Below, one piece after another: positions 6,842 through 15,160 of a DNA stretch of 45,252 nucleotides. Position numbers and translations under genes: made by a program. The notes below the pieces were generated by a model that was given only the letters and a program-made list of their open reading frames with translations, did not search any database and was not told the origin of the DNA. Within the stretch, counting starts at the first letter, position 1; each line of letters opens with the position of its first letter. The stretch is from [Eubacterium] saphenum (GTDB lineage: Bacteria; Bacillota; Clostridia; Lachnospirales; Anaerotignaceae), in NCBI GenBank assembly GCA_004557645.1, contig SFGI01000016.1, forward strand, positions 1 through 45,252. Reading direction: 5' to 3'.

Positions 6842-8362
6842 TCAGTCAAAATATAGAATATCATCTTCCAGTTGAGTAAGCTGCACTGCAATATAACGCT
6901 GTTTTGCTTTTTCCTTCATCTGGGTCAGCAGACCCATCAGCTGAATGGTGATCAGAGGCGTCATCGCTACCATGGCAACGATACCAAAGGCATCTGTCAT
7001 GATATTGCCGCCTGCCGCTTCACATGCCCCCATGGCAAATGGAAGCAAGAAGGTTGCCGTCATTGGTCCGGATGATACGCCGCCGCTGTCGAAGGCGATA
7101 CCGGTAAAGATCGGCGATACATGACGGGTCAGGAGCAGCGCAAAGGCATACCCGGGAATCAGGAACCACAAGATAGAGGTTCCGGTCAAAATACGCAGCA
7201 TGGCAATGCCGACAGAAACACAGACGCCAATGGACAGCGCGCTCTGCATCATTTTCGCAGTCACAAACCCATTGGAGATCTCTTCTACCTGTTTTGTCAA
7301 AACGTGTACGGCAGGCTCTGCCGCGACGATAAAATAGCCAATGACCATACCAATGGGGATCAACAGCCATGCATGACTGCTTTCCGCAATGCCTGCACCA
7401 ATGATCTGCCCAACAGGCATAAAGCCAACATTCACACCGCAAAGGAACAAACTCAGCCCAAAATAGACAAAGGCAAAGCCTGTGGCGATCCGCATCAGCT
7501 GATGATGCTTATATCGTTTATAGAGCAGCTGAAAGGCAATGAATACCAGGATAATAGGAACCAATGCCATTGCTACCTCACGCAAATATTCCGGAAAGGC
7601 ATGGGCGAACAAAACTGCCGCATCCTTTGTCGTTTCCACCACAGGGATCTCTGTTGGGGAATACAATGCGGAATCAGGCTCATAGAAGACTCCCAGCAGC
7701 AGCACCGCCAGTATCGGCCCAACGCTGCAGAGGGAGATCAGACCAAAGCTGTCCTCCCGGGAATTTTTATCGCTTCGCAAAGTCGCCATACCGATACCGA
7801 GAGCCATGATAAATGGAACAGTTACCGGGCCTGTCGTAACGCCGCCGCTGTCAAAGGAGACCGGCACAAAGGAATCCGGCGCAAGGATCGCCAGCCCAAA
7901 TATGAGGGTATAAAAGAATACCAGCATCTTCGCCAAAGGGATATGAAAAAAGATACGGATCTGAGCGACCATCAGAAAGAACCCTACACCGGCTGCCACA
8001 GCCAGAATCAAAACCATATTGGGGATAGCAGGTACCTGTTCCGCCAAAACCTGCAGGTCAGGCTCTGCAATCGTAATCAGCATCCCCAGGATAAAACAGA
8101 CTGCCAAAGGGCCGATGGTGTTTTTGGCTCGGCTCATTTCCACGCCAATGCCCTCACCCATAGACATCATGGACATATCCGCCCCCAAGGTAAAAAAGCC
8201 CATGCCCAAAATCAGCATCAGCGCACCAAACAAAAAAAGCACCAATGCACCAGAAGAAAGGGGCATCAGCGTCACGCTGAGCAATAACACGATAGCTGTC
8301 AGCGGAAGAACAGATGCCAGTGATTCAAATATTTTTTCTTTTAATTTTAAATTATGCAGCAA
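6842..8362 (-). CDS. DUF1538 family multi-pass membrane protein
   Basis: The 506-residue protein is almost entirely hydrophobic, with about a dozen membrane segments, and is an internal duplication. FDSGGVTTGP (170-179) recurs as FDSGGVSSGP (424-433), and AEPDLQVL (99-106) as AEPAVHVL (348-355). Re-entrant-looking Gly/Ser-rich motifs repeated in two halves are typical of secondary transporters, but no substrate is known for DUF1538. The start is TTG at 8362 after GGGGGAG. The next gene on the transcript encodes a tandem P-II protein, so regulation by P-II binding to the cytoplasmic face is plausible. Function is unproven. Confidence 0.88.
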   Translation of the reverse strand: MLHNLKLKEKIFESLASVLPLTAIVLLLSVTLMPLSSGALVLFLFGALMLILGMGFFTLGADMSMMSMGEGIGVEMSRAKNTIGPLAVCFILGMLITIAEPDLQVLAEQVPAIPNMVLILAVAAGVGFFLMVAQIRIFFHIPLAKMLVFFYTLIFGLAILAPDSFVPVSFDSGGVTTGPVTVPFIMALGIGMATLRSDKNSREDSFGLISLCSVGPILAVLLLGVFYEPDSALYSPTEIPVVETTKDAAVLFAHAFPEYLREVAMALVPIILVFIAFQLLYKRYKHHQLMRIATGFAFVYFGLSLFLCGVNVGFMPVGQIIGAGIAESSHAWLLIPIGMVIGYFIVAAEPAVHVLTKQVEEISNGFVTAKMMQSALSIGVCVSVGIAMLRILTGTSILWFLIPGYAFALLLTRHVSPIFTGIAFDSGGVSSGPMTATFLLPFAMGACEAAGGNIMTDAFGIVAMVAMTPLITIQLMGLLTQMKEKAKQRYIAVQLTQLEDDILYFD

Positions 8363-8473
8363 ATTCTCTCCCCCTTTCGCAAATCAGACTAAATTTGTCC
8401 AAATCTCTTCGTTTTAGCTCAAATCAACAATTTTTACGATCAAATTCACCTAATTTTACTAGGTTTTTCTTTT

Positions 8474-8502
8474 ATTCTAGCATTTGGTAAAAATCAAGTC
8501 AA
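8474..8502 (-). promoter_or_regulatory. Promoter of the DUF1538/P-II operon
   Basis: TTGACT (8497-8502), a 17-base spacer and TAGAAT (8474-8479). About 105 bases of AT-rich leader follow before the TTG start, with several GATTTG-like repeats but no fold I can name. Confidence 0.75.
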
Positions 8503-8611
8503 TGTATGTTAAGACTTCTTAACAAAAAGTTTTCATTCGCTGCACTTTTGTTCACTCTATGTTCATATTTTTGTTTGGAAAAGCATGCAATCATGTAATA
8601 TTTATCCAAAT

Positions 8612-8700
8612 AAAAAGCACGGTACATAAGCAGGCTCCGTTCAGAAAACATCATTTTATAAATGCATTGATCTCCTAAACGGAACGCCACTGTACCGCGC
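8612..8700 (-). terminator. Long hairpin terminator after trpS
   Basis: An unusually long imperfect inverted repeat. Minus strand GCGCGGTAC (8692-8700) pairs with GTACCGTGC (8617-8625), and TTCCGTTT pairs with GAACGGA further in. The loop contains an ATTTATAAAAT near-palindrome, and TTTTTATTT follows. It ends the trpS operon. No convincing ORF is present between 8503 and 8729. Confidence 0.75.
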
Positions 8701-8729
8701 CGAATCCTTCTATTTATTTCGTTTCCTTT

Positions 8730-9737
8730 TTATCTCACACGGGGAAGAAAGCCCACTTTTTTCTGCACCTTTGTCAGGGTTCTGTCTGCCAGACGGCTTG
8801 CTTTTTCCGCACCATTCTTGATGATGGCATCCAGATAGTCTTTATTTGCTTCCAGTTCCTTCACACGTTTCTGCACAGGTTCCAGATCCGCAACGACCGC
8901 TTCCCCTACAGCTGTTTTGAATGTGCCATAGCCCATGCCGGCAAATTCTTTTTCTGCTTCTGGAATAGTCTTGCCTGTTACAGCACAGTAGATGCTCAGC
9001 AGATTGGAAATACCGGGTTTGTCTTCGCTGAAACGGATCTCGTTATCGGAGTCTGTCATGGCACGTTTCATCTTGTTCATGATGACTTTGGGGTCATCCA
9101 TCAATGTGATGATATTGTTCTGGTTTTCATCAGATTTGGACATTTTCTTTGTAGGGTCCTGCAGAGCCATGACACGAGCCCCCACTTTGCCAATATATGC
9201 TTCAGGCACCTTGAACACATCGCCATATACACCGTTGAAGCGGCTGGCGATATCTCTGGTCAGTTCCAGATGCTGTCTCTGGTCTTCCCCAACGGGTACC
9301 AGATCTGTCTGATACAGCAGGATATCTGCTGCCATCAGGGTAGGATAGGTGAACAGACCGGCATTGATGTTATCTGCGTGCTTTGCACATTTATCCTTGA
9401 ACTGTGTCATTCTGTTCAGTTCGCCCATGTATGTGTAGCAATTCAGGATCCAGCCCAGTTCTGCGTGCTGAGGCACATGAGACTGATAATACATGATATT
9501 CTTTTCAGGGTCCAAACCTACTGCCAGATACTGCACCAGCAGATCCCTTGCCTGTTTCCGCAGCTTCACAGGGTCCTGACGGACTGTGATCGCGTGCATA
9601 TCCACGATGCAATACAAACAGTCATATTCATCCTGCAGCTTTGTCCAGTTTTTCAGCGCACCTAAGTAGTTACCCAGTGTGATGACACCGGAGGGCTGCA
9701 TGCCGCTGAAAATACGTTTTTTCTGTTCTTCCGCCAT
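8730..9737 (-). CDS. trpS: Tryptophanyl-tRNA synthetase
   Basis: This class I synthetase charges tRNA-Trp. The 335-residue chain has the HIGH-equivalent PSG...TLGNYLG (14-25) and KMSKS at 198-202. It also carries the family motifs MTQFKDK and LVPVGEDQRQHLELTRDIA, which build the Trp/AMP pocket. The ATG at 9737 lies eight bases after AAGGAG; a GTG three codons earlier overlaps that ribosome site and is rejected. It is the last gene of an apparent ABM-DUF402-radC-pspC-trpS operon and ends at a long hairpin terminator. No tryptophan T-box is visible upstream. Confidence 0.97.
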   Translation of the reverse strand: MAEEQKKRIFSGMQPSGVITLGNYLGALKNWTKLQDEYDCLYCIVDMHAITVRQDPVKLRKQARDLLVQYLAVGLDPEKNIMYYQSHVPQHAELGWILNCYTYMGELNRMTQFKDKCAKHADNINAGLFTYPTLMAADILLYQTDLVPVGEDQRQHLELTRDIASRFNGVYGDVFKVPEAYIGKVGARVMALQDPTKKMSKSDENQNNIITLMDDPKVIMNKMKRAMTDSDNEIRFSEDKPGISNLLSIYCAVTGKTIPEAEKEFAGMGYGTFKTAVGEAVVADLEPVQKRVKELEANKDYLDAIIKNGAEKASRLADRTLTKVQKKVGFLPRVR

Positions 9738-9769
9738 GTTTAACACTCCTTCATTTTATCTCTTCTCAT

Positions 9770-9991
9770 TTAGTTTTTTTCTTCATAATCCACATCGATG
9801 CAGCCGGGATCTTCCGGAACGATAAACACGCAGGCTACATAAGCCACAATGCCGATGAACAGATTCAACAATGTACCCAAGACCCAGATCAGACGCACGA
9901 TCGTCGCATCAATACCAAAATATTCCGCAATGCCGGCACATACGCCTGAAATTTTCACATTATTTTTAGAACGATATAATTTTTTATTCAT
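9770..9991 (-). CDS. PspC domain membrane protein
   Basis: The 73-residue protein carries one PspC domain: the LYRSKNNVKISGVCAGIAEYFGIDATIVRLIWVL block (5-38), then a membrane helix (about 39-59) and a short acidic tail. PspC-domain proteins are small membrane sensors linked to envelope stress; in Firmicutes many are stand-alone and uncharacterised. It sits 18 bases after radC and 32 bases before the trpS start on the same strand, so it is probably co-transcribed. Confidence 0.93.
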   Translation of the reverse strand: MNKKLYRSKNNVKISGVCAGIAEYFGIDATIVRLIWVLGTLLNLFIGIVAYVACVFIVPEDPGCIDVDYEEKN

Positions 9992-10009
9992 AAAAATCCC
10001 TCCTAATTT

Positions 10010-10699
10010 TTAGCTTTTATCTTTCAACATACCATCCTTGAAGAAACTATAATATTCCCCTTCCCCAACAATAATATGGTCTACGACTTCAATATCAAGT
10101 GGTTCCAGCATCAATTTCAATTGTGTTGTCAGATGAACATCCGCATTGGATGGTTTCACTGAGCCACGGGGATGATTGTGGCAAAGCACAACACCCGTTG
10201 CATAGTATCGCAATGCCTTTTCCAATACAGCTCTTGGCTGCACATATACCTGACCAACTGTGCCTTCTGCAATTTTCGCTGTATGGATGACCTTTCTTCT
10301 GCTGTCCAGGCAAATCACATAAAACCGCTCTGTCACACAGTATGCCAGCAATGCTGTGCAATACTCCGCAGCACGGGGAATGGAGGTCAAAGCTGGTTTC
10401 TGTTCCAACTTCTCTTTTTCATATCGCCGGAACAACTCATGGAGCATAGAAAGAAAAATCGCACTTTTTTCTCCTACGCCCGCAGTCTTTTGAATCTCAT
10501 AGGGGTCTGATTCGATCAGATTGGAAAAGGAACCAAATTCATCCAGCAGCCGATGGGCAATCTCATTGGTATTCCCTCTGGGGATCACCCCATACAACAG
10601 CATTTCCAGCAATTCATGATCTGCAAAACCATCGGGACCTGCCAACAAAAAGCGTTCCCGCATTCGATCCCTATGCCCATCATGTACGTTACTGCCCAT
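10010..10699 (-). CDS. radC: RadC family JAB-domain protein
   Basis: The 229-residue protein has an N-terminal helix-hairpin-helix-like region (about 20-82, with TAGVGEKSA) and a C-terminal MPN/JAB domain. The metal-binding motif is HNHPRGS at 174-180, with Asp187 following. This is full length for RadC. The family was once tied to DNA repair, but its biochemical role remains unclear. Its start overlaps the last 11 bases of the DUF402 gene, implying translational coupling. Confidence 0.95.
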   Translation of the reverse strand: MGSNVHDGHRDRMRERFLLAGPDGFADHELLEMLLYGVIPRGNTNEIAHRLLDEFGSFSNLIESDPYEIQKTAGVGEKSAIFLSMLHELFRRYEKEKLEQKPALTSIPRAAEYCTALLAYCVTERFYVICLDSRRKVIHTAKIAEGTVGQVYVQPRAVLEKALRYYATGVVLCHNHPRGSVKPSNADVHLTTQLKLMLEPLDIEVVDHIIVGEGEYYSFFKDGMLKDKS

Positions 10700-11180
10700 T
10701 TTCTACACCCTCTGCTTCAATATAGCGCAGCAAATTCGGCAGGCCACCGCCATAGATCACTTCCAGAAGCCCATCCAGTCTGCGTAAAGCCAGTTTCACT
10801 TCTGCCTCTGTGATAATGCCCCCTTCCAGCGCATCGGCGATCTCCGCCAAATCTACCACCTTGACTGCACCATCGGGATAAATGATGACATCTGCCAGCA
10901 GGTCTGTAAAGATATAGGTGTTTTCTGCTGCATCATATGCTGTATCTATAATATCACAATAATAATAAACAAGTTCGTCATTTTTGTTTAAGAATTTACT
11001 AATTTTCCAGCCTTTATCCATGTAATAGCAGGATACACCATGGCTGAACTTTGCCTTGGGATGGAGCACATCCCATTTTGTCACCATCAAGGCATCCTCC
11101 TGATGGGTGATGACATCGTCCTTCAAATACACGATCTCATTGGGCATAAATCTCTTTCTGTAAAGCTTCGGCAGTGTCAT
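10689..11180 (-). CDS. DUF402 (NtdP/FomD-like) protein
   Basis: The 163-residue product matches the DUF402 family: the VYLKDDVITHQEDALMVTKWDVLHPKAKFSHGVSCYYMDKGWKISKFLNKNDELVYYYCDIIDT segment, followed by FTDLLADVIIYPDGAVKVVDLAEIADALE. Characterised relatives such as Bacillus NtdP hydrolyse nucleoside di- and triphosphates using clustered acidic residues, and the YYYCDI and DLLADV acids here fit. I chose the ATG at 11180; an upstream TTG (11216) would overlap the previous gene's stop. The ribosome site is weak (GAGTGG). It overlaps radC by 11 bases. Confidence 0.85.
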   Translation of the reverse strand: MTLPKLYRKRFMPNEIVYLKDDVITHQEDALMVTKWDVLHPKAKFSHGVSCYYMDKGWKISKFLNKNDELVYYYCDIIDTAYDAAENTYIFTDLLADVIIYPDGAVKVVDLAEIADALEGGIITEAEVKLALRRLDGLLEVIYGGGLPNLLRYIEAEGVENGQ

Positions 11181-11205
11181 GATACCACTCTTTTCTCTCT
11201 TCCCC

Positions 11206-11496
11206 TTAAAAATCAATGGTTACACATTTAGATAATTCGGAAGGCTTTGTGCGAAGCGCCCCCAGCATCGGAACATAAGTCTGAAAATACGTACTTGCTC
11301 TATGGGCTTCCAAAGCTGCTTCGTCCTTATATTTTTCAATAAAATAGAAAACCGCATCGTCTGATTCATCTTTCGCCAGATCGTAGGAAATGCAGCCTTC
11401 TTCTTTTCTGGTTTCCTCTACCATTTTCTCGGCAATGCGGACAAATTCCTCCTGCTTTCCTTCCTGTAATATATTTTTTGCTATCAATACAACCAC
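11206..11496 (-). CDS. ABM-domain (antibiotic biosynthesis monooxygenase-like) protein
   Basis: The 96-residue protein has one dimeric alpha/beta-barrel ABM domain: IAKNILQEGKQEEFVRIAEKMVEETRKEEGCISYDL, FYFIEKYKDEAALEAHRAST and YFQTYVPML. Relatives include YgiN-type quinol monooxygenases and many small enzymes of unknown substrate. The start is a GTG at 11496, seven bases after AAAGGAGG; the longer frame to 11559 runs back through the promoter. It leads the operon DUF402-radC-pspC-trpS. The reaction cannot be assigned from sequence. Confidence 0.88.
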   Translation of the reverse strand: MVVLIAKNILQEGKQEEFVRIAEKMVEETRKEEGCISYDLAKDESDDAVFYFIEKYKDEAALEAHRASTYFQTYVPMLGALRTKPSELSKCVTIDF

Positions 11497-11526
11497 GCAT
11501 CTTCCTCCTTTGTATGACTTGTTCTT

Positions 11527-11555
11527 ATTATAAAGAAATATGCAAGAAAAAACAA
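11527..11555 (-). promoter_or_regulatory. Promoter of the ABM-DUF402-radC-pspC-trpS operon
   Basis: TTGTTT (11550-11555), a 17-base spacer and TATAAT (11527-11532), ending 30 bases before the GTG start. The -35 box abuts the T-run of the sstT terminator. Confidence 0.75.
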
Positions 11556-11557
11556 CC

Positions 11558-11590
11558 ATAAAAGAAACCCCTGTCTAAAAAGACAGGGGC
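11558..11590 (-). terminator. Terminator after sstT
   Basis: A perfect 9-bp stem, CCCCTGTCT/AGACAGGGG (11568-11576 with 11581-11589), is followed on the minus strand by TTTCTTTTA. Confidence 0.9.
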
Positions 11591-11659
11591 TTTCGTACCA
11601 ACCGTAATATTTTATGAATTTATGTATGTTGTTTTGTTACTAAAGTTTTGGGGAAGAAA

Positions 11660-12898
11660 TTATTTCTTTCTCCAAGCCATGATATCTTTGCCTGCAGCTT
11701 TCATATCATGGAATTCAGCAGCTGCTGTGAACAGAGCGTCTGTAGAAGAGTTCAGACCTGTTTCGCAAGAGTCCTGAATTACACCGATGATGAAACCGAT
11801 ACCTACAACCTGCATTGCAACGTCGTTGGGGATACCAAACAGAGAGCAAGCCAGAGGGATCAGCAGCAGGGAACCACCAGCTACACCGGAAGCACCGCAA
11901 GCGGAGATTGCTGCTACGAAGGACAGCAGGATCTTCATTGCCAGAGGAACTTCCATACCCAGTGTGTTTACACAAGCCAGAGTCATAACTGTGATTGTGA
12001 TAGCAGCACCACCCATGTTGATTGTAGCACCCAGAGGGATGGAGATGGAGTAGTTGTCTTCATCCAGACCCAGGGATTCACACAGTGTCATGTTTACAGG
12101 GATATTCGCTGCGGAAGATCTTGTAAAGAACGCTGTGATGAAGGATTCTTTCAGGCATTTGCCAACCAGGGGATAAGGATTCTGTTTGATCTGTGTGAAT
12201 ACGATGATGGGGTTCAGAACCAGAGCTACGAAAGCCATGCAGCCAACCAGAACTGCCAGAACTTTACCATATTCTGTGAAGATACCCAGACCGTTTTCGG
12301 ATACTGTGGAGAATACCAGACCCAGGATACCGAAAGGAGCGCAGGAAATTACAGTTCTAACTGCAAATGTAACTGCTTCAGAGAAATCGTTCAGTGCTTT
12401 CTTTGTTGTTTCGCCAGCTTTTTTCAGAGCCAGACCAAAGATAACTGCCCAGAACAGGATACCCAGGTAGTTAGCGTTTACCATGGAACCGATGGGGTTA
12501 GCTACGATGTTCTGCAGCAGGTTGGAGAATACTTCACCAACGGAGCCTGCAGCTGTGTAACCTTCTGTGGAAGCACCACTGCCCAAAGGCAGTACGATGG
12601 GGATGAAGTGGCAAGCCAGAACTGCAACTACAGCAGCTGCGAATGTACCAACCAGGTACAGTACAACTACACGACCCATTGTTCTGCCGCCGCCTTCCTG
12701 ACCGCAAGCCAGAGCAGCCATTACCAGGAAGAATACCAGGATGGGAGCGATTGCTTTCAGAGCGCCTACGAACAGTGTACCCAGGATACCGATTACAGTT
12801 ACCTGAGGAACAGCCAGACCCAGGATTGCACCAATGATCAGGCCGCAAATGATTCTTTTTACTAAGGAAATGCTATTCCATTTCTGAATAATATTCAT
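11660..12898 (-). CDS. sstT: Serine/threonine:Na+ symporter SstT
   Basis: The 412-residue dicarboxylate/amino acid:cation symporter (DAACS family) matches SstT along its length. Features include the MNIIQKWNSISLVKRIICGLIIG start, the TRSSAANIPVNM hairpin (about residue 265), the GATINMGGAAITI segment and SSTDALFTAAAEF near the C-terminus. It imports L-serine and L-threonine with Na+. It directly follows sdaAA on the same strand, so uptake and deamination of serine are genetically linked. The 98-base gap to sdaAA holds no clear terminator or promoter. Confidence 0.96.
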   Translation of the reverse strand: MNIIQKWNSISLVKRIICGLIIGAILGLAVPQVTVIGILGTLFVGALKAIAPILVFFLVMAALACGQEGGGRTMGRVVVLYLVGTFAAAVVAVLACHFIPIVLPLGSGASTEGYTAAGSVGEVFSNLLQNIVANPIGSMVNANYLGILFWAVIFGLALKKAGETTKKALNDFSEAVTFAVRTVISCAPFGILGLVFSTVSENGLGIFTEYGKVLAVLVGCMAFVALVLNPIIVFTQIKQNPYPLVGKCLKESFITAFFTRSSAANIPVNMTLCESLGLDEDNYSISIPLGATINMGGAAITITVMTLACVNTLGMEVPLAMKILLSFVAAISACGASGVAGGSLLLIPLACSLFGIPNDVAMQVVGIGFIIGVIQDSCETGLNSSTDALFTAAAEFHDMKAAGKDIMAWRKK

Positions 12899-12996
12899 TT
12901 TTACCTTCTCCTATTAAATTGTACTTTACTTATGATTGCTGTTTCTACGGTTGTACGAAAAAATAATATGAAAAGTATTACTGGTTTGCAAATTGA

Positions 12997-13875
12997 TTAG
13001 CAACAACCAAATACTTTTTCGCACAGTTTTTTGCCTGTAGGTGTGCAAGCCAGGCCGCCTTCTGCTGTTTCCTTCAGTGCAGGAGACATGGTATCGCCGA
13101 CTTTCTTCATGGCAACGATAACCTCATCTGCAGGGATATGGCTTTCAATACCTGCCAGAGCCAGTTCTGCTGCAACCATGGCGTTGCCTACGCCGCCGGC
13201 ATTTCTTTTGATACAGGGGATCTCAACCAGACCTGCAACAGGGTCACACACCAGACCCAGAATATTTTTCAGTGCGATCGCGCAAGCGTGTTCACACTGC
13301 TTGGGAGTACCACCGCACAGTTCAACCATTGCCGCTGCTGCCATTGCGCTTGCTGCGCCGCATTCAGCCTGACAACCCCCAGCCGCACCGGCTACGCTCG
13401 CATTTGTTGCGATGACGATACCTACTGCGGATGCTGTGAACAGTGCCATTACCAAATCCTTATCAGGAATATTTCTTTCTTCCGCCAAAGTCAGCAGAGC
13501 GGAAGGAAGGATACCGCAGCTGCCCGCTGTAGGGGATGCTACGATTCTGCCCATGCAGGCATTTGTCTGAGATACTGCAAGGGCTTTCACCATTGCTTTC
13601 CCAAAGAAAGGCCCACAAATATTTCTGCCGTTTTTCACCGCTTCATTCATTTTGAAAGCGTCGCCGCCTGTCAGGCCGCTGGCAGAGCGTTTTACAGGGT
13701 CCAGGCCATCCTCAACAGATTCCTTCATAACCTGCAGAGCCCGTTCCATGTTTTTGAACAATTCTTCTTCAGTCTTTTCGGCGATGGCTGCCTGATCTTT
13801 CAGAACGTAAGCGGACAAAGTCATATTTTCCGCCTCTGCTGCTGCAACCAATTCTGCCAAAGAGTCGTATTTCAT
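12997..13875 (-). CDS. sdaAA: L-serine dehydratase, iron-sulfur, alpha subunit
   Basis: The 292-residue catalytic subunit converts L-serine to pyruvate and ammonia using a [4Fe-4S] cluster rather than PLP. The family signatures SPTAGSCGILP (about 112-122) and CDPVAGLVEIPCIKRN (about 211-226) supply the cysteines. Further cysteines lie in GGCQAECGAAS and at the FGCC C-terminus. It starts 19 bases after sdaAB with a GGAGAGGTGG site and is followed by sstT. Oxygen-labile clusters of this kind fit an anaerobe. Confidence 0.97.
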   Translation of the reverse strand: MKYDSLAELVAAAEAENMTLSAYVLKDQAAIAEKTEEELFKNMERALQVMKESVEDGLDPVKRSASGLTGGDAFKMNEAVKNGRNICGPFFGKAMVKALAVSQTNACMGRIVASPTAGSCGILPSALLTLAEERNIPDKDLVMALFTASAVGIVIATNASVAGAAGGCQAECGAASAMAAAAMVELCGGTPKQCEHACAIALKNILGLVCDPVAGLVEIPCIKRNAGGVGNAMVAAELALAGIESHIPADEVIVAMKKVGDTMSPALKETAEGGLACTPTGKKLCEKVFGCC

Positions 13876-13894
13876 CTGTTTCCACCTCTCCTTC

Positions 13895-14557
13895 TTAGAT
13901 TGCTTTCAGGATCGTGGATGCATGAATATTGGGGCATGCCAAGATCGCTTCATTGATGGATTCATCGAAGTTGCCGTCGATTTCGATTGTCATAACAGCA
14001 GTACCGCCCTTATGGTCTCTGCCCAGAGAGAAGCCATGAACGTTTACGCCTTTATCCGCCAGGATGTTTGTTACCACAGCAATCATACCGGGAATATCAT
14101 CATGGGGAATGACCAATGTATCGGATTTGCCGGAGATGGAAACCTCTGTATCATTGATCTTATTTACTACAATGTTGCCGCCGCCGATGGAAGCACCCTG
14201 GATCAGAGCGGACTTGCCATTTGCGTCTGTCAGTGTGATTTCAGCAGTGTTAGGATGCGCACCGTCGATGTCTTCTTCGATAAATGTGAAGTCCAGACCT
14301 TCTTCCTTTGCGATCTCCATGCTGTTACGGATACGGCTATCGTCTGTATCCATACCCAGAATACCGGCAATGACTGCTTTATCTGTACCGTGACCTTTGT
14401 ATGTTTTTGCGAAAGAACCGCTGAAACGGATCACAGCCTTTACGGGTGTTGTACCCAAAACAGAACGGGCATATTTGCCGATACGCACAGCCCCTGCTGT
14501 ATGTGAACTGGAAGGACCGATCATAATTGGTCCAATGATATCAAATACCTGTAACAC
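13895..14557 (-). CDS. sdaAB: L-serine dehydratase, iron-sulfur, beta subunit
   Basis: The 220-residue beta subunit has the N-terminal SDH-beta domain, with IGPSSSHTAGAVRIG near residues 11-26, and a C-terminal ACT domain (about 143-220: DDIPGMIAVVTNILADKGVNVHGFSLGRDHKGGTAVMTIEID). The ACT domain may bind serine as an effector. It is the first gene of sdaAB-sdaAA-sstT. A promoter lies about 90 bases upstream. Confidence 0.97.
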   Translation of the reverse strand: MLQVFDIIGPIMIGPSSSHTAGAVRIGKYARSVLGTTPVKAVIRFSGSFAKTYKGHGTDKAVIAGILGMDTDDSRIRNSMEIAKEEGLDFTFIEEDIDGAHPNTAEITLTDANGKSALIQGASIGGGNIVVNKINDTEVSISGKSDTLVIPHDDIPGMIAVVTNILADKGVNVHGFSLGRDHKGGTAVMTIEIDGNFDESINEAILACPNIHASTILKAI

Positions 14558-14645
14558 AAAAATCCCTCCTTACATTAATTTACTTCTTTTGCTGATCGTA
14601 TGCCATTTTCTAATATTAAAACAACATTACACCTCAACATCAACA

Positions 14646-14675
14646 ATTATATATGATAAAATTCAACAAAGTCAA
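14646..14675 (-). promoter_or_regulatory. Promoter of sdaAB-sdaAA-sstT
   Basis: TTGACT (14670-14675) and TATAAT (14646-14651) with an 18-base spacer; an overlapping TATATA gives 16. Confidence 0.7.
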
Positions 14676-14904
14676 TAGAAATCCCAAAAAAAGTTCCTTC
14701 AGGGGAGACATTTTTTTTGGTTTTTCCATTGTTGTCCACAACAGAAGAACAAATGTGTCGTTTCATACAAATTTTTGGAAATTAATAGAAAAAATTTTTA
14801 ATTTTCATAAAAATGTTTGGGGTTTTTGCATAGGAAAAAACAAGCCTATCTTACACTTTTATCGGCAAAAGCTTGTTTCACAACTGTATTGCTTCTCAGA
14901 CAAG

Positions 14905-15079
14905 AGCCTTCCTGCGTTTGCTCCGCATACTTCCAATATAATTTCTCGCCGGAGAAAGTCCCCATTCGCATTCCTGCGGAATGCTCATGCGTTTGCTCCG
15001 CAAATGATAAACGCATTTTCTTGCCGGAGAAAGCCCCCATTCGCATTCCTGCGGAATGCTCATGCGTTTGCTCCGCAAA
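14905..15079. repeat. Intergenic palindromic repeat, two 57-bp copies plus a fragment
   Basis: Two 57-bp direct copies (14948-15004 and 15023-15079, period 75, one mismatch) each hold two hairpins: GCATTCC-TGC-GGAATGC and TTTGC-TCC-GCAAA. A degenerate third copy (CCTGCGTTTGCTCCGCA) lies at about 14910-14927. The rest of 14680-14947 is AT-rich, with no gene I can support. A related element of opposite orientation occurs at 44600-44650. Confidence 0.85.
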
Positions 15080-15089
15080 CCTTCCGCAC

Positions 15090-15134
15090 AACAAAAGCCC
15101 CATTTGTCTCTATAAATAGGACAAATGGGGCTTT
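15090..15134 (-). terminator. Terminator after groEL
   Basis: A 15-bp perfect stem, AAAGCCCCATTTGTC with its complement (15094-15108 with 15120-15134), around an AT-rich loop. It has flanking A/T runs on both sides and could act in both directions. Confidence 0.88.
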
Positions 15135-15160
15135 CATTATGCGGGGCTTTCTCCGCTACA

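Noticed and set aside
8499..8690. 63-codon minus-strand ORF after trpS
   Set aside because: It lies across the trpS terminator hairpin and the DUF1538 promoter, has no ribosome site and matches no family.
9738..9746. GTG start of trpS three codons upstream
   Set aside because: It overlaps the AAGGAG ribosome site, while the ATG at 9737 has ideal spacing.
11648..12865. 405-codon plus-strand ORF opposite sstT
   Set aside because: Composition (Cys/Gln/Ser/Tyr-rich) is typical of a complementary-strand artefact, and SstT is certain on the other strand.
14948..15079. CRISPR-like spacing of two repeats
   Set aside because: Only two copies with an 18-base spacer, each internally double-hairpinned, and no cas genes; it fits an intergenic repeat better.
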